Shown: positions 37,193 through 45,865, counted from the first letter of the stretch. The stretch is DNA of 64,000 nt from Paracoccus aerius (GCF_014656455.1 NZ_BNCL01000004.1:248001-312000); one strand, 5' to 3'. Program-made: numbers and translations. The notes: generated by a model from the letters alone, not told the origin.

Positions 37193-38218
37193 TTGCGTGA
37201 CATCCGGGTGATCGCCCCGCAGCTTCTGGATTGGTACGACCGCCACGCGCGCGTCCTGCCCTGGCGCGTGCCGCCCGGTGGGGACGCGCCCGACCCCTAC
37301 CGCATCTGGCTGTCCGAGGTGATGCTGCAACAGACCACCGTCGCGGCAGTGAAGGCCTATTTCGAGCGTTTCACGACGCTGTGGCCGACGGTGCAGGATC
37401 TGGCGGCGGCGCCCGACACGCAGGTCATGGCCGAATGGGCCGGGCTTGGCTATTACGCCCGCGCCCGCAACCTGCTGGCCTGCGCCCGCGCGGTGGCGGC
37501 AGCGGGCGGGTTTCCGACGACGCGCGACGGGCTGCAGGCGCTGCCGGGGATCGGGGCCTATACCTCGGCCGCAATCGCGGCGATCGCCTATGACGCGCCA
37601 GAGACTGTGGTCGATGGCAACGTCGAACGCGTCGTGGCGCGGCTGTTCGCGGTGGAAACGCCCCTGCCCGCCGCCAAGCCCGAACTGGTGGCGCTTGCGG
37701 AAGGGCTGACGCCCCGGCAGCGGCCGGGTGACTATGCGCAGGCGATGATGGATCTGGGCGCGACCATCTGCACGCCGCGCAGCCCCGCCTGCGGCATCTG
37801 CCCGCTGATCCACGATTGCGACGCCCGCGCCCAGGGCATCGCCGCCAGCCTGCCGCGCAAGGCGCCGAAAGCCGCCAAGCCCGACCGGACCGGCATTGCC
37901 TGGGTCGCCCGCCAGGGCGACGCGGTGCTGTTCGAGGAACGCCCGGCCAAGGGCCTTCTGGGCGGCACGCTGGCCTTCCCCTCGGCCCTTTGGGACGGGC
38001 GCGACATGCCACCGCCGGGAAAGGCGAACTGGCGAGAGATCGGCCATGTCCGCCATGTCTTCACCCATTTCACCCTGTCGCTGCAGGTGATGCTGGGCGA
38101 TTTGGACGCGGCCCCGGCGCGCGGCCACCTGGTGCCCCTGCGCCACGTCAACCGCGAGGCGCTGCCGGGCCTGATGCGCAAGGTCTGGGATATGGCGCGG
38201 GCCGAGATCGCCGCATAA
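37193..38218 (+). CDS. mutY: A/G-specific adenine glycosylase
   Basis: Removes adenine opposite 8-oxoguanine. WLSEVMLQQTTV carries the catalytic Glu, LPGIGAYTSAAIAAIAY is the helix-hairpin-helix, and VVDGNVERVVAR contains the catalytic Asp. The Fe-S cluster Cys set is in CTPRSPACGICPLIHDC. A C-terminal NUDIX-like 8-oxoG recognition domain completes 341 residues. The start appears to be TTG at 37193, seven bases after AAGGGA; a GTG at 37208 is an alternative. alkB follows ten bases later. Confidence 0.93.
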   Translation: MRDIRVIAPQLLDWYDRHARVLPWRVPPGGDAPDPYRIWLSEVMLQQTTVAAVKAYFERFTTLWPTVQDLAAAPDTQVMAEWAGLGYYARARNLLACARAVAAAGGFPTTRDGLQALPGIGAYTSAAIAAIAYDAPETVVDGNVERVVARLFAVETPLPAAKPELVALAEGLTPRQRPGDYAQAMMDLGATICTPRSPACGICPLIHDCDARAQGIAASLPRKAPKAAKPDRTGIAWVARQGDAVLFEERPAKGLLGGTLAFPSALWDGRDMPPPGKANWREIGHVRHVFTHFTLSLQVMLGDLDAAPARGHLVPLRHVNREALPGLMRKVWDMARAEIAA

Positions 38219-38228
38219 GATCACGGGC

Positions 38229-39368
38229 ATGAGCGAATCAACCCCAGGCAGATTGCCGCCCGCCGCGCCGTTCTGGATGTCCGTGGTCATGCTGCCGCTG
38301 GTCGTGCTGGCGGCAGGCAGGGGGGGCTTCTGGTGGATGCTGCTGCCCGCCTATGCCTGGTATCTGACAACGGCCCTTGACGGCGTGCTGGGGCTGAACG
38401 AGGCAAACCCTGATCCCCAGACCGAAACGCGCGCCCTGTTCTGGCACCGCGCCGTCACGGTTGTCTGGTTCCCGCTGCAATTCGCCGCGATCTTCGGCTG
38501 CATCTGGTATGCTAGCCGTGCCGGGCACTTGTCGGGGCCTGAAAAGCTGGGCCTGTTCTTCGGCCTGGGCGTTCTGTCCGGCACCATCGGCATGGTCTAT
38601 GCGCACGAGCTTCTGCACCAGAAGACGGCGGTGGAACGCTGGATGGGCGACCTGCTGCTGGCCTCGACGCTGTATTCCCATTTCCGGACCGAGCATCTGC
38701 TGGTCCATCACGCCTGGGTATCCACCCCCCGCGATGCGGTATCGGCGCGCTATAACGAAGGGTTCTATCGCTTTTTCTGGCGCGTTCTCCTGCAGGGTCC
38801 GCGCAGCGCATGGCGGGCCGAACGGCGGTTGCTGGCCCGTGCCGGGCGCCGCCCCTGGGACCGGCGCAATCCGTTCTGGCGTTATGGGATGCTGCAAGGG
38901 GGGATGGTCCTGCTGGCCCTGGCCCTGGGCGGCCTGCAGGGGCTGGGGCTGTTCGTCTTCCAGGCCTTCGTGGCGATCTGGCAGTTGGAACTGACGAATT
39001 ATGTCGAACACTATGGCCTAACGCGCAAGCATCTGGGCGACGGGCGGTATGAACATATCCTGCCGCGCCACAGCTGGAACGCCAGCCACAGGGTTTCGAA
39101 CTGGCTGCTGATCAACCTGCAGCGCCATTCGGACCACCACTACAAGCCGGACCGGCGCTTTCCCCTGCTGCAAACCTATGGGCAGGACGAGGCGCCGCAA
39201 CTGCCCCTGGGCTATCCGGCGATGACCTTTGTGGCCATGGTGCCGCCCTGGTGGCGGCGGCGCATGAACCCGCGCGTCCGCGCCTGGCGCAGGCAGTTCT
39301 ATCCCGAGGTGACGGATTGGGGCCCCTATAACCGGGGCGATCTGCCGATGCCCAGGAACGCGCTTTAG
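38229..39368 (+). CDS. alkB: Alkane 1-monooxygenase (AlkB-type membrane di-iron hydroxylase)
   Basis: An integral-membrane hydroxylase of n-alkanes, needing rubredoxin and its reductase. All histidine boxes are present: HELLHQ (about 127), EHLLVHHAW (about 155), NYVEHYG (about 257) and LQRHSDHHYKPD (about 299). Several hydrophobic helices surround them. At 379 residues it has no fused rubredoxin, and no rubredoxin gene is in the window. It follows mutY closely and its stop overlaps the convergent L,D-transpeptidase stop. It is not the DNA-repair AlkB. Some members act on fatty or aromatic chains instead. Confidence 0.9.
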   Translation: MSESTPGRLPPAAPFWMSVVMLPLVVLAAGRGGFWWMLLPAYAWYLTTALDGVLGLNEANPDPQTETRALFWHRAVTVVWFPLQFAAIFGCIWYASRAGHLSGPEKLGLFFGLGVLSGTIGMVYAHELLHQKTAVERWMGDLLLASTLYSHFRTEHLLVHHAWVSTPRDAVSARYNEGFYRFFWRVLLQGPRSAWRAERRLLARAGRRPWDRRNPFWRYGMLQGGMVLLALALGGLQGLGLFVFQAFVAIWQLELTNYVEHYGLTRKHLGDGRYEHILPRHSWNASHRVSNWLLINLQRHSDHHYKPDRRFPLLQTYGQDEAPQLPLGYPAMTFVAMVPPWWRRRMNPRVRAWRRQFYPEVTDWGPYNRGDLPMPRNAL

Positions 39369-39859
39369 GGCACGATCACCCGCGTGCCGGGCCGCGCATG
39401 GCGCGCGATCCAGAACAGGTGCGGACGCGCAAAGGCGATGCAGCCCTCGGTCCCGAACCCCGGCCTGCGCCACTGATGCAGGAAGATCGCGGAACCACGG
39501 CCCGGCACCGCATCGGGCCAGTTCCAGTCGGTCGTCAGGATCAGGTCGTAAAGCGGATCGGCCCGGCGCAGCCTTTCGTGGCTGGCGGGCAAGGGCGCAC
39601 GGGCATGATGGTTGTAGGCCGGATGATCGGGCGCGTCGCACCACAGGTCGCCCGGCCCGATGGGCTGCGCCCAGGGGGCAGGCCGCGCCAGGCGGTCGGG
39701 GCGATACCACAGCCCGGTGATCCGCATCACCCCCGCGGGCGTGGCCTTGTCGCCCTCGCGCTTGTCCCGCGTCACGCCGCGCTTGCCGATGCTGCACGGA
39801 AAGACCCGCCCGCGATAGCGCACACCCTGCGGCGTCAGGACCAGATCGTCGGGCGTCAC
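39365..39859 (-). CDS. L,D-transpeptidase family protein (YkuD domain)
   Basis: A 164-residue YkuD-domain protein. The catalytic region reads [20 protein letters not shown], with the nucleophilic Cys in TEGCIA rather than the SHGCxR of classical enzymes; this TEGCIA type is widespread in alphaproteobacteria. No signal peptide is evident at the GTG start ([11 protein letters not shown]), which overlaps the ribA stop by four bases. It may modify peptidoglycan cross-links, but export and activity are not proven by sequence. Confidence 0.83.
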   Translation of the reverse strand: MTPDDLVLTPQGVRYRGRVFPCSIGKRGVTRDKREGDKATPAGVMRITGLWYRPDRLARPAPWAQPIGPGDLWCDAPDHPAYNHHARAPLPASHERLRRADPLYDLILTTDWNWPDAVPGRGSAIFLHQWRRPGFGTEGCIAFARPHLFWIARHARPGTRVIVP

Positions 39860-40914
39860 AGCAGGTGCCCCGACTTTTCGGCCTTGGTATCCAGATAGGC
39901 CTCGTTGAAGCGGTTGCGGCCGACGACCAGCGGCACGCGTTCGGTCACGGTGATGCCGTGGCTTTCCATCATCGCCACCTTGCGCGGGTTGTTGGTCATC
40001 AGCCGGGCCTGCTTGAACCCCATCCGCCGCAGCAGGGCCGCGCCAATGCGGAAGTCGCGCTCGTCATCCTCGAATCCCAGGCGGTGATTGGCCTGCACGG
40101 TGTCGAAGCCCTGGTTCTGCAATGCATAGGCGCGCATCTTGTTGGCAAGCCCGATGCCGCGCCCTTCCTGGTTCAGATACAGCAGCACCCCCTGCCCCGC
40201 CTGCCCCATCGCGGTCAGCGCGGCGTGCAGCTGCGGGCCGCAGTCGCATTTCAGGCTGCCCAGCACGTCGCCGGTGAAGCAGGCCGAATGCAGCCGGGCC
40301 AGCACCGGCGCGTCGCGGGGCGGATCGCCGATCTCGATGGCGTAATGCTCGGCCCCGCCATCGTCGGGACGGAAGATATGCAGCCGCGACCGTTCCGCCG
40401 CCAGCAACGGCAGGTTTGCGGCGGCAACCGGGGCCAGGGCCGCCTCGTGCGCAAGCTGCGCCAGAAGGGGGCCGGGCGCGACCTGGGTCAGGCCGGGCAG
40501 CGGCTCGGTCGGCACCACCAGCACGGCGGGCAGCAACTGCGCGGACTTCGCAAGCGCCAGCCCGGCCATATGCGCCGTCGCATCCCCTTCGCGTTCCGTG
40601 AACAGCGGTCCCTTCATCGGGGTCATCAGATCGCCCGAAGGATCGGCCAAGGCCCGCAGCCAGGCATGGTCCGCATCGGCCGGCACAATGACGCGGGCCA
40701 GCCCCTGGTCATAGGCCCGGGCCTTCAGCGTCTCGGCCCGCCGTCCGGTCAGCGCAAGGACCGGACGGCCCAGGGCGCGAATCGCGTCAAGCCGCGCGGG
40801 CGCCAGGGTTTCCACCGCCGCGACCAGATGATGGCCGATCATCACCGGCAATCCGGTGCGCAGGTCGCTGCGCGCGCGGGATACGGTTTCGGCCAGGGTG
40901 GGGATCAGGCTCAT
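39856..40914 (-). CDS. ribA: GTP cyclohydrolase II with a divergent N-terminal RibB-like half
   Basis: The first riboflavin pathway enzyme. The C-terminal ~200 residues are complete: [23 protein letters not shown] gives the three zinc Cys, then [13 protein letters not shown] and [15 protein letters not shown]. The N-terminal ~150 residues resemble DHBP synthase (RibB) in [20 protein letters not shown] but lack its acidic DDEDRENEGD loop, so this half is probably inactive. I start at 40914 ([10 protein letters not shown]), giving 352 residues; the longer reading crosses the promoter of the response regulator gene. Confidence 0.9.
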   Translation of the reverse strand: MSLIPTLAETVSRARSDLRTGLPVMIGHHLVAAVETLAPARLDAIRALGRPVLALTGRRAETLKARAYDQGLARVIVPADADHAWLRALADPSGDLMTPMKGPLFTEREGDATAHMAGLALAKSAQLLPAVLVVPTEPLPGLTQVAPGPLLAQLAHEAALAPVAAANLPLLAAERSRLHIFRPDDGGAEHYAIEIGDPPRDAPVLARLHSACFTGDVLGSLKCDCGPQLHAALTAMGQAGQGVLLYLNQEGRGIGLANKMRAYALQNQGFDTVQANHRLGFEDDERDFRIGAALLRRMGFKQARLMTNNPRKVAMMESHGITVTERVPLVVGRNRFNEAYLDTKAEKSGHLL

Positions 40915-41050
40915 CGGCGATCCTGCGGAATTGAAACAAAGTGAAACATAAGCGCCCTGACCGACAACTCCATGTGAGATTTTCGACATGATGCTGGACG
41001 CATGGCCGGACGCACGCCACCTACTCGCCCAACAAGATTGAGGAGGCAAC

Positions 41051-41737
41051 ATGCCCGGACTGAAAAAGATCCTGCTTGTCGATGACGAGGAAGACCTGCG
41101 CGAGGCCCTGGCCGAACAGTTGATCGCCACCGACGATTTCGACGTGACCGAGGCCGGCACCGGGGCAGGCGCCGTAGACGCCGCCAAGGGCGCGATCTTC
41201 GACCTGGTGATCCTGGACGTGGGCCTGCCCGACACCGACGGGCGCGAATTGTGCAAGAAGCTGCGCAAGCTGAACGTGAAATGCCCCATCGTGATGTTGA
41301 CCGGCCATGACACCGATGCCGACACGATCCTGGGCCTGGACGCGGGCGCCAACGACTATATCACCAAGCCCTTCAAGTTCCCGGTCCTGCTGGCCCGCCT
41401 GCGCGCGCAACTGCGCACGCATGAACAGTCCGAGGACGCGATCTTCCAGCTTGGGCCCTATACCTTCAAGCCGGCGATGAAGATGCTGATCGACGGGAAG
41501 GACCGCAAGATCCGCCTGACCGAGAAGGAGACCAATATCCTCAAGTTCCTGTATCGCGCGCAGGACGGGGTGGTGGCCCGCGACGTTCTGCTGCACGAGG
41601 TCTGGGGATACAATGCGGGCGTCACCACGCATACGCTGGAAACCCACATCTATCGCCTGCGCCAGAAGATCGAACCCGATCCCAGCAATGCGCGCCTGCT
41701 GGTGACGGAATCGGGCGGATACCGGCTGGTGGCGTGA
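41051..41737 (+). CDS. OmpR-family response regulator
   Basis: A two-component DNA-binding regulator, 228 residues. The receiver domain has the acidic pocket ([10 protein letters not shown]), the phospho-acceptor Asp in VILDVGLPD near residue 56, Thr in VMLTGHD and Lys in YITKPFKF. The winged-helix output domain occupies about 130-228 ([28 protein letters not shown]). GAGGAGG lies before the ATG. No histidine kinase is adjacent, so it is an orphan here. It may correspond to a CenR-like envelope regulator of alphaproteobacteria, but I cannot confirm. Confidence 0.9.
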   Translation: MPGLKKILLVDDEEDLREALAEQLIATDDFDVTEAGTGAGAVDAAKGAIFDLVILDVGLPDTDGRELCKKLRKLNVKCPIVMLTGHDTDADTILGLDAGANDYITKPFKFPVLLARLRAQLRTHEQSEDAIFQLGPYTFKPAMKMLIDGKDRKIRLTEKETNILKFLYRAQDGVVARDVLLHEVWGYNAGVTTHTLETHIYRLRQKIEPDPSNARLLVTESGGYRLVA

Positions 41738-41743
41738 CACGCC

Positions 41744-41773
41744 ACTGCGACACAAGAGACTGCGACACAAGAA
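41744..41773. repeat. Two tandem 15-base repeats
   Basis: ACTGCGACACAAGAG (41744-41758) and ACTGCGACACAAGAA (41759-41773) stand head to tail between the response regulator stop and its terminator. Confidence 0.6.
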
Positions 41774-41799
41774 AAGGTCCGGCCATGCCGGACCTTTTT
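41772..41799 (+). terminator. Intrinsic terminator of the response regulator gene
   Basis: A perfect 12-base stem, AAAAGGTCCGGC (41772-41783) and GCCGGACCTTTT (41787-41798), has a three-base loop and T5 at the end. It lies about 35 bases after the stop. Confidence 0.88.
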
Positions 41800-41882
41800 G
41801 GTTCTGGCAAAGATGCGGACAAATCTGCCGTGACAGGTTAACCTTGCTGGTGTCGAGGGAAACAACTGGGCGGCCCCTGAAA

Positions 41883-42341
41883 ATGCCTATGCCATGGACT
41901 TATCGGCATTCGTCCAAGGAGTGGCGGGCAATTCTGGATGACCTGAAGGACAGGATGGATCTGGTGTCTGACAACAGCGCCTACACCGCCTTGGATGCTG
42001 TTCTTCAAGTCTTCCGACGCCGCCTTACGGCCCAGGAAGGAATAGATTTTGCATCCGTGCTGCCATCCGTTCCCCGAGCCATTTTCGTGGCAGGGTGGAA
42101 AGTGGATAACCCCCCACTTCCCTTCGCCGATCGAGAGGCGCTGACCCTGGAGGCGAAACAGGTCAGGCCGCACCACAACCTGACCCCTTCCAATGCTATC
42201 GAGGCAACAGCCTGGACCCTTCGCAGATACATGAACGCGGCCGATCTGGAGCGGGTCCTGGCGCGTCTTCCACAAGAAGCCCGCGAGTTTTGGCACGCCC
42301 ATGTCAGCAGTCCCGATGAGCTGAAACAACGGATCTTCTGA
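41883..42341 (+). CDS. DUF2267 domain-containing protein
   Basis: A 152-residue protein of the DUF2267 family. The family-typical opening is MPMPWTYRHSSKEWRAILDD; VFRRRLTAQEGIDFASVLP and LPQEAREFWHAH also match. It is helical and soluble, with no signal peptide. Function is unknown; relatives are often found with stress or membrane genes. Codon use is visibly less GC-biased than its neighbours. The Shine-Dalgarno sequence is weak. The next 150 bases hold nested inverted repeats. Confidence 0.8.
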   Translation: MPMPWTYRHSSKEWRAILDDLKDRMDLVSDNSAYTALDAVLQVFRRRLTAQEGIDFASVLPSVPRAIFVAGWKVDNPPLPFADREALTLEAKQVRPHHNLTPSNAIEATAWTLRRYMNAADLERVLARLPQEAREFWHAHVSSPDELKQRIF

Positions 42342-42350
42342 CAAGAATGT

Positions 42351-42412
42351 CCAGAACCGCGGCGAAGGAGTGAACGCGAAAGACGGAATGCGTTCAGGCA
42401 GTCCGGTTCTGG
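42351..42412. other. Nested inverted repeats, possible structured RNA
   Basis: Outer arms CCAGAACCG (42351-42359) and CGGTTCTGG (42404-42412) enclose inner arms TGAACGC (42371-42377) and GCGTTCA (42390-42396). They are followed by a CU-rich tract (about 42471-42490) and a hairpin terminator. Together this could be a small RNA of about 170 bases or an mRNA tail. No promoter was identified. Confidence 0.3.
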
Positions 42413-42493
42413 AACCCGCGGCCTGGAAACGCGTTATCCGTCCGAAGCCCAGTGGCCGGAGGATGCGGCCACACTCTCCCTCCCCTCTCTGAT

Positions 42494-42519
42494 GCCCCGG
42501 CGTTTTCCCGCGCCGGGGC
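42494..42519. terminator. Hairpin terminator between DUF2267 and the quinone reductase gene
   Basis: Arms GCCCCGGCG (42494-42502) and CGCCGGGGC (42511-42519) have an eight-base loop, followed by TTCGTTC on the plus strand. It serves the plus strand and ends close to the convergent gene stop. Confidence 0.65.
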
Positions 42520-42524
42520 TTCGT

Positions 42525-43499
42525 TCATCCGCGGCCATGTGGCGCGGTCCAATCCGCATCGGGACCGATGGGGATGATGCGGTGCGGGTTCACGGTGTCG
42601 TGGCTGAAGTAGTAGTGGCGCATGAAATGATCCGGCCGGACGGTCTGGGCCACGCCGGGCATCTGGTACAACTCGCGTGCCCAGGCCCACAGGTTCGAGT
42701 AATCGACGATCCGGCGGCGGTTGCACTTGAAATGCGTGTGATAGACCGCATCGAAGCGGACAACCGTGGTGAACAGGCGCCAGTCGGCCTCGGTCAGCCG
42801 GTCTCCGGCAAGATATCGGTTCCCGGACAGGATCCCCTCGATCCAGCCGAGGCTGTCGAACAAGGGGTGGACCGCCTTGTCATAGGCTTCCTGCGACGTG
42901 GCGAAGCCCGCCTTGTAGACGCCGTTGTTGACCGTGTCATAGATGCGGTCGTTCAGATGCTCGACCTGTTCTCGCAGGAATTCGGGCCAATAGTCGTCGG
43001 TGTTTCCGGTGATGCCGTCAAAGGCGCTGTTTAACATGCGGATGATGTCGCTGCTTTCGTTCGACACGATCCGATCCCCGTCGCGGTCCCACAGCACCGG
43101 CACCGTGACCCGGCCCGATGCCTTGGGATCCGCGCGCAGGTACAGCTTGTACAGATATGGCTCGCCGAACAGCCGGTCGCCGGTGGCGCCGTCGAAGTCG
43201 GTGCGGAACTCCCACCCGTTCCACAGCATGTCGGGATGCACGGCCGAGACGTCGATGTGATCCCCAAGCCCCTTCAGCGCGCGGAAGATCAGCGCACGAT
43301 GCGCCCAGGGGCAGGCATACGAGACGTAAAGGTGATAGCGCCCGCTTTCCGCCTTGAAGCCCCCTCCTCCGGTCGGGCCGGGACTGCCATCGGCGGTCAC
43401 CCAGTTGCGGTGCTTGGCCGTGTCGCGGACAAACTCGCCGCCGCTTGCCTCGGTGTCATACCATTCGTCCTTCCAGACCCCGTTGACCAGTTGGCCCAT
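42525..43499 (-). CDS. Glutathionyl-hydroquinone reductase (Xi-class GST, YqjG-like)
   Basis: A 324-residue thioredoxin-fold GST of the Xi class that uses glutathione to reduce glutathionyl-hydroquinones. The catalytic Cys is Cys63 in YVSYACPWAHRALI. DMLWNGWEFRTDF and NESSDIIRMLN are typical glutathione-site segments, and the C-terminal all-helical domain has the conserved Tyr region RFDAVYHTHFKCNRRRI. It lies 54 bases downstream of an MFS carrier gene in the same direction. Confidence 0.9.
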   Translation of the reverse strand: MGQLVNGVWKDEWYDTEASGGEFVRDTAKHRNWVTADGSPGPTGGGGFKAESGRYHLYVSYACPWAHRALIFRALKGLGDHIDVSAVHPDMLWNGWEFRTDFDGATGDRLFGEPYLYKLYLRADPKASGRVTVPVLWDRDGDRIVSNESSDIIRMLNSAFDGITGNTDDYWPEFLREQVEHLNDRIYDTVNNGVYKAGFATSQEAYDKAVHPLFDSLGWIEGILSGNRYLAGDRLTEADWRLFTTVVRFDAVYHTHFKCNRRRIVDYSNLWAWARELYQMPGVAQTVRPDHFMRHYYFSHDTVNPHRIIPIGPDADWTAPHGRG

Positions 43500-43553
43500 G
43501 TTCCCCGTCCTCCTGCTGATTGACAGGGGAACGGGCCAAAAGGGGATGCGGTT

Positions 43554-44870
43554 TCAGGCAATGGCCTGATCACGCGTCTCGGCCTTGACCAGCAGCAGGG
43601 CCAACGCGCCCAGCAGCAGCAGCGCGGCAAAGACGCCAATGGCGAAACCGAAGCCCTTGGCAAAGACGAAGGCCAGCAGGCTGGGGGCCAGGATCCCGCC
43701 CAACCGCGCCACCGCACTGGCGGTGCCCATGCCGGTGCCGCGCAGGTGGGTGGGGTAAAGTTCGGGCGTGAAGGCGTAAAGCGCGCCCCAGGTGCCCAGC
43801 AGCGCAAAGCTCATCAGGATCAGGGCAGCAGCGATCATGGCCGTTCCCGTCGCCACCGTGAACAGCGCGCAGCCCGCGGCGCTGAGCAGCAGGAAGCCGA
43901 GCAGCGTCGCCCGGCGACCCACCGCCTCGACCCCCCAGGCGGCCAGGGCATAGCCCGGCACTTGCGCCAGGGCCAGGATCACCAGAAAGCCATAGCCGTG
44001 CACGAAGCCGAAGCCCTCGGTCACAAGCTGGTTCGGCACCCAGACAAAGACGCCGTAATAGGACAGCGACACCAGGAACCACACCGCCAGCACGCCGATG
44101 GTCCGCGACCGCAGCATGTCGGAAAAGATCGAGGTCTCGGCCCCCGTGGGGACCTGCGCGGGAACCAGTTCCGCATCGCGCGGCAGCGCCTGCATCCCGT
44201 TCGTGACCAGCACCCGGTCGACCACCGCCTTGGCCCCCGCCTTGTCGCCCTTGCGGATCAGGAACATGGGCGATTCGGGCACCCAGAGCCGCAGGAAGAT
44301 GCCGATCAGGGCCGGAACCGCCGCCACCGCGAAGATCCACCGCCAGGGCGCCACCGCCCCCTGCGCCACCGCGATCCAGGCGGTCAGGGCAACGACGATC
44401 GTTCCCACGGCCCAGAAACCCTCCAGCCAGACCAGCCAGCGGCCTCGGTTCCGGGGCGGCAGGAACTCGGCCATCATGGCATAGTCCACGGGCAGCGTGC
44501 CGCCCACGGCAACGCCGGTCAGGAAGCGCAGCACCAGAAGCAGCGTGAACTCCTGCGCAAACACGGACGCCAGCCCGAAGATCGCGTCCATGCCCACGGT
44601 CAGCACCAGGATGTTGCGGCGCCCGATCCGGTCCGCGATCCGGCCAAAGGCGAAGGCGCCCAGGAACATGCCCGCAAAGAACACCGTGCCGATCTGGAAG
44701 GCCGTCACGCGGTCGATCCCGAAGGTCGCAGCGACGGACGGTGCCGCAAAGCCCACCGCGATGACCTGCATCGCGTCTGCCGCCCAGACCAGTCCAAAGA
44801 TCCCCAGAAGCCGCCATTGGAACCGCCCGGCCCCGCCGCGCGCCAAAGCCTCGTCCACCGTCAACTGCAT
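43554..44870 (-). CDS. MFS transporter (SV2/NiaP/aromatic acid:H+ symporter-like)
   Basis: A 12-helix major facilitator, 438 residues. The loop 2-3 signature is GRIADRIGRRNILVLTVG and a related one (EAVGRRATLLGFLLL) lies in the second half. A large central loop precedes TM7. The N-terminus MQLTVDEALARGGAGRFQ resembles SV2/NiaP-type carriers of nicotinate or aromatic acids; substrate is not certain. The ATG at 44870 follows GGGGGCGAG. It is upstream of the glutathionyl-hydroquinone reductase, which hints at aromatic compounds. Confidence 0.87.
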   Translation of the reverse strand: MQLTVDEALARGGAGRFQWRLLGIFGLVWAADAMQVIAVGFAAPSVAATFGIDRVTAFQIGTVFFAGMFLGAFAFGRIADRIGRRNILVLTVGMDAIFGLASVFAQEFTLLLVLRFLTGVAVGGTLPVDYAMMAEFLPPRNRGRWLVWLEGFWAVGTIVVALTAWIAVAQGAVAPWRWIFAVAAVPALIGIFLRLWVPESPMFLIRKGDKAGAKAVVDRVLVTNGMQALPRDAELVPAQVPTGAETSIFSDMLRSRTIGVLAVWFLVSLSYYGVFVWVPNQLVTEGFGFVHGYGFLVILALAQVPGYALAAWGVEAVGRRATLLGFLLLSAAGCALFTVATGTAMIAAALILMSFALLGTWGALYAFTPELYPTHLRGTGMGTASAVARLGGILAPSLLAFVFAKGFGFAIGVFAALLLLGALALLLVKAETRDQAIA

Positions 44871-45019
44871 CTCGCCCCCCTTTGCCCGATGGCATTGCTT
44901 AACGGCAGTCGCCGACATCACCAAGCCGTGATTGTGCCGGTGCAGCATTTTCCTGCCGTTGCGTCAACTCGACAGGGCGGATCGGCGCGGCTAGTGTCCG
45001 CCCGCCAAAGGAGACTGCC

Positions 45020-45805
45020 ATGTTCACCATCGCCACCTGGAACATCAACTCGGTCCGACTGCGCGAAGGGCTGGTCGCGCGGTTCCTGACCGAGGAAGCG
45101 CCGGACGTGCTGTGCCTGCAGGAATGCAAGTCCCCGGTGGACAAGATCCCGCTCGACCAGTTCCGGGCGCTTGGCTACCACCACATCGTCGCGCGCGGGC
45201 AAAAGGGCTATAACGGCGTGGCGATCCTGTCGCGCCTGCCCATCACGGATGCGGGCGACCGCGACTATGCCAGCCTCGGCCATGCCCGCCATGTCGCGGC
45301 GCGGCTGGAAAACGGCGTGACGATCCACAACATCTACGTGCCCGCAGGCGGCGACATCCCCGACCGCGAACAGAACCTCAAGTTCGGCCAGAAGCTGGAT
45401 TTCGTGGCCGAAATGCGCGACGTCTTCCATGCCGACAGGCCCGAAAAGGCGATCCTGGTGGGCGACCTGAACATCGCCCCGCGCGAGGATGACGTGTGGT
45501 CCCACAAGCAGATGCTCAAGATCGTCAGCCACACGCCCGTCGAGGTCGATCACCTGCTGTCGGCCCAGGATGCGGGCGACTGGGTGGACGTGACGCGCCA
45601 GGATATCCCGTCCGGGCTGCTCTATTCCTGGTGGAGCTATCGCGCCAAGGACTGGCACACCGCCGACAAGGGCCGCCGCCTGGACCACATCTGGGCCAGC
45701 CGCGACATTGCCAATGCCGCGCATGGCAGCCGCGTCCTGCGTCCCTGCCGGGGCTGGGAACAACCCAGCGACCATGTGCCCGTGCTGGCCTCCTTCGATC
45801 TTTGA
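45020..45805 (+). CDS. xth: Exodeoxyribonuclease III
   Basis: An AP endonuclease and 3'-5' exonuclease of base-excision repair, 261 residues. Motifs are IATWNINSVR, LCLQECK (metal Glu), GYNGVAILSR, LVGDLNIAP (Asp/Asn), RRLDHIWAS and the final SDHVPVLASF (catalytic His). AAAGGAG precedes the ATG. An extragenic repeat copy follows the stop. mutY, in the same repair pathway, is 7 kb away. Confidence 0.94.
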   Translation: MFTIATWNINSVRLREGLVARFLTEEAPDVLCLQECKSPVDKIPLDQFRALGYHHIVARGQKGYNGVAILSRLPITDAGDRDYASLGHARHVAARLENGVTIHNIYVPAGGDIPDREQNLKFGQKLDFVAEMRDVFHADRPEKAILVGDLNIAPREDDVWSHKQMLKIVSHTPVEVDHLLSAQDAGDWVDVTRQDIPSGLLYSWWSYRAKDWHTADKGRRLDHIWASRDIANAAHGSRVLRPCRGWEQPSDHVPVLASFDL

Positions 45806-45810
45806 CGTCC

Positions 45811-45865
45811 CTTCACCTTGGCGCAAATATCCCACAGGGGGTCTGGGGGACGTGAAGTCCCCCAG
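45811..45865. repeat. Extragenic hairpin/ATATTTG element, copy 8
   Basis: CTTCACCTTGGCG then core CAAATAT at 45824-45830 and a strong hairpin CTGGGGGAC (45843-45851) / GTCCCCCAG (45857-45865). It sits just past the exonuclease III stop. Its left part is nearly identical to copy 1. Confidence 0.65.

Noticed and set aside
40915-41352. Upstream extension of ribA
   Set aside because: It would overlap the promoter and the first third of the response regulator gene on the other strand, and [10 protein letters not shown] is a natural start.
42370-42492. A short GTG-started frame within the nested hairpin region
   Set aside because: AAGGAG touches the GTG with no spacer, and the composition (Pro/Arg/Ser) shows no protein signal.
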